Assembly (NCBI RefSeq): GCF_900101545.1
Contig: NZ_FMZU01000021.1
Coordinates: forward strand, 1 to 64,000
DNA length: 64,000 bases
Direction of reading: 5' to 3'
DNA from: Variovorax sp. CF079
GTDB taxonomy: Bacteria > Pseudomonadota > Gammaproteobacteria > Burkholderiales > Burkholderiaceae_C
Shown here: in pieces, positions 63,150 through 64,000 of the stretch
Numbering within the stretch: position 1 is the stretch's first letter
Layout: each line of letters opens with the position of its first letter
Position numbers and translations under genes: made by a program
Notes under the pieces: generated by a model
Told to the model about the DNA's origin: nothing
Databases searched by the model: none
Seen by the model: the letters and a program-made list of their open reading frames with translations, nothing else

Positions 63150-64000
63150 TTGGCGATCTCGAAGGCCGGCAGCTTCTTCGCGACCACGTGGTTCTGCAGC
63201 GTCACGTAGACCGGCAGCCCGTCGCGGTAGGCCGGATAGTCCTCGCCCTGGATCAGCGGCAGCAGGTAGCTGCGGCACTTGTCGGTGATGCCGTAGCCGT
63301 CGGCCGAGATGAAGTCGCGCGGCATGAACTTCTCGGTGTTGGCCACCTGGTCGAGCGGCGCGCTGCCGATGCGGTAGGCATAGGGCGAGTCGGAGGTCCG
63401 ATCGATGGTCGGCATCACCGAGTTCTTGCCTTCGAGTGCCAGCTCGACCGCGCGCTGCCCGAGCTCATAGGCCTGCCGCGCGTCGGTGGCCGAGGCGATG
63501 TGGCGCGCCGAGCGCTGCAGATAGTCGGCCACCGCCCAGTGGAATTTGTAGTCCAGCGCCTCCTTGACCATCTGCGCCACCACCGGCGCCGCGCCGCCGA
63601 GCTGCGCATGGCCGAAGGCATCCTTGGTGCCCTGCTCGGCGAGGAAGGTGCCGTCGGGATGGTGGCAGCCTTCCGACACCACCACCGTGCAATAGCCATG
63701 GTGCTTGACCAGCGCATCGACGCGCGCCAGGAAGGCCGGCTGGTCGAAGGGAATCTCGGGGAACAGGATCACGACAGGAATGCCGTGGTCCGCCGCCAGG
63801 CCGCCGGCCGCCGCGATCCAGCCCGCGTGGCGGCCCATCACCTCGAGCACGAACACCTTGGTGGAGGTGGCGGCCATCGAGCGCACGTCCAGCGAGGCTT
63901 CGAGCGTGGACACCGCCACGTACTTCGCGACCGAGCCGAAGCCCGGGCAGCAGTCGGTGAGCGGCAGGTCGTTGTCGATGGTCTTCGGCACATGGATCGC
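63146..64000 (-). CDS. 6-phosphofructokinase, probably PPi-dependent (5' end outside window)
   Basis: The C-terminal 284 or so residues of a phosphofructokinase, open to the right edge. The catalytic PKTIDND is at the edge; the lysine at the position of E. coli Gly124 is the residue that marks pyrophosphate-dependent enzymes. VFVLEVMGRHAGWIAAAGGLAADHG and the MVKEALDYKFHW region follow. It phosphorylates fructose 6-phosphate, reversibly if PPi is used. The N-terminal half with residue 104, needed to confirm PPi use, is not visible. Confidence 0.9.
   Translation of the reverse strand, partial: AIHVPKTIDNDLPLTDCCPGFGSVAKYVAVSTLEASLDVRSMAATSTKVFVLEVMGRHAGWIAAAGGLAADHGIPVVILFPEIPFDQPAFLARVDALVKHHGYCTVVVSEGCHHPDGTFLAEQGTKDAFGHAQLGGAAPVVAQMVKEALDYKFHWAVADYLQRSARHIASATDARQAYELGQRAVELALEGKNSVMPTIDRTSDSPYAYRIGSAPLDQVANTEKFMPRDFISADGYGITDKCRSYLLPLIQGEDYPAYRDGLPVYVTLQNHVVAKKLPAFEIAK

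Overview
The window is GC-rich, densely packed bacterial chromosome. Gene content and order point to a betaproteobacterium of the Burkholderiales, most likely Comamonadaceae and Variovorax-like. The clues are the hpf-ptsN-hprK / fur-bamE-dapB and leuS-lptE-holA-proA-gshA-kup-gshB order, Bug/TctC-type solute receptors without their own transporters, a 3-hydroxybenzoate/gentisate catabolic cluster, a split three-subunit proton-translocating transhydrogenase and a proteobacterial-type GshA. This is inference from protein families; no database search was run. No rRNA, tRNA, CRISPR array, insertion sequence or prophage was recognised.

Layout. 1-596: tail of a fumarylacetoacetase gene. 690-8885: a signalling island with a lone receiver domain, a small protein carrying a histidine-kinase-like H-box but no ATPase domain, and, on the opposite strand, a 1657-residue soluble poly-HAMP hybrid kinase followed by a 750-residue REC-GAF-kinase-REC protein. 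9002-16974: a thioesterase, then a divergent LysR regulator facing gentisate dioxygenase, a fumarylpyruvate-hydrolase-type enzyme and 3-hydroxybenzoate 6-hydroxylase, continuing into two Bug receptors and a flavoprotein. 17029-23363: TesB, a GlxA-type regulator, a TPR protein, an orphan F-ATPase c-subunit gene, several small genes and two tandem Crp/Fnr regulators. Four related 16-bp dyads lie beside the small genes and the Crp/Fnr genes. 23380-27132: uvrA and ssb, divergent. 27133-28121: a less GC-rich stretch with the broken 5' end of a DUF11-type surface-protein gene.

28242-34750: a luciferase-like oxidoreductase, a wax-ester-synthase/DGAT with a histone-like basic tail, another Bug receptor, mnmA, a Nudix hydrolase, a DUF4019 protein and a response-regulator gene broken by a one-base homopolymer frameshift. 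34907-37786: pntAa-pntAb-pntB. 37878-43640: fadD, an MTA/SAH nucleosidase, corA and a UvrD-type helicase. 43888-46289: hpf, ptsN, hprK and convergent fur. 46385-54705: bamE, dapB, exbB/exbD-type genes, leuS, lptE, holA, proA. 54810-59256: gshA, kup, a 54-residue unknown, gshB. 59311-64000: a class II glutamine amidotransferase, an MFS exporter, a zinc metallopeptidase, a cysteine-rich CWC protein and the 3' part of a probably pyrophosphate-dependent phosphofructokinase gene.

Most of the window is core metabolism. The parts that most deserve follow-up are the signalling island, the orphan c-subunit gene, the Crp/Fnr pair with its dyads, the truncated adhesin gene, the DGAT tail and the frameshifted regulator.
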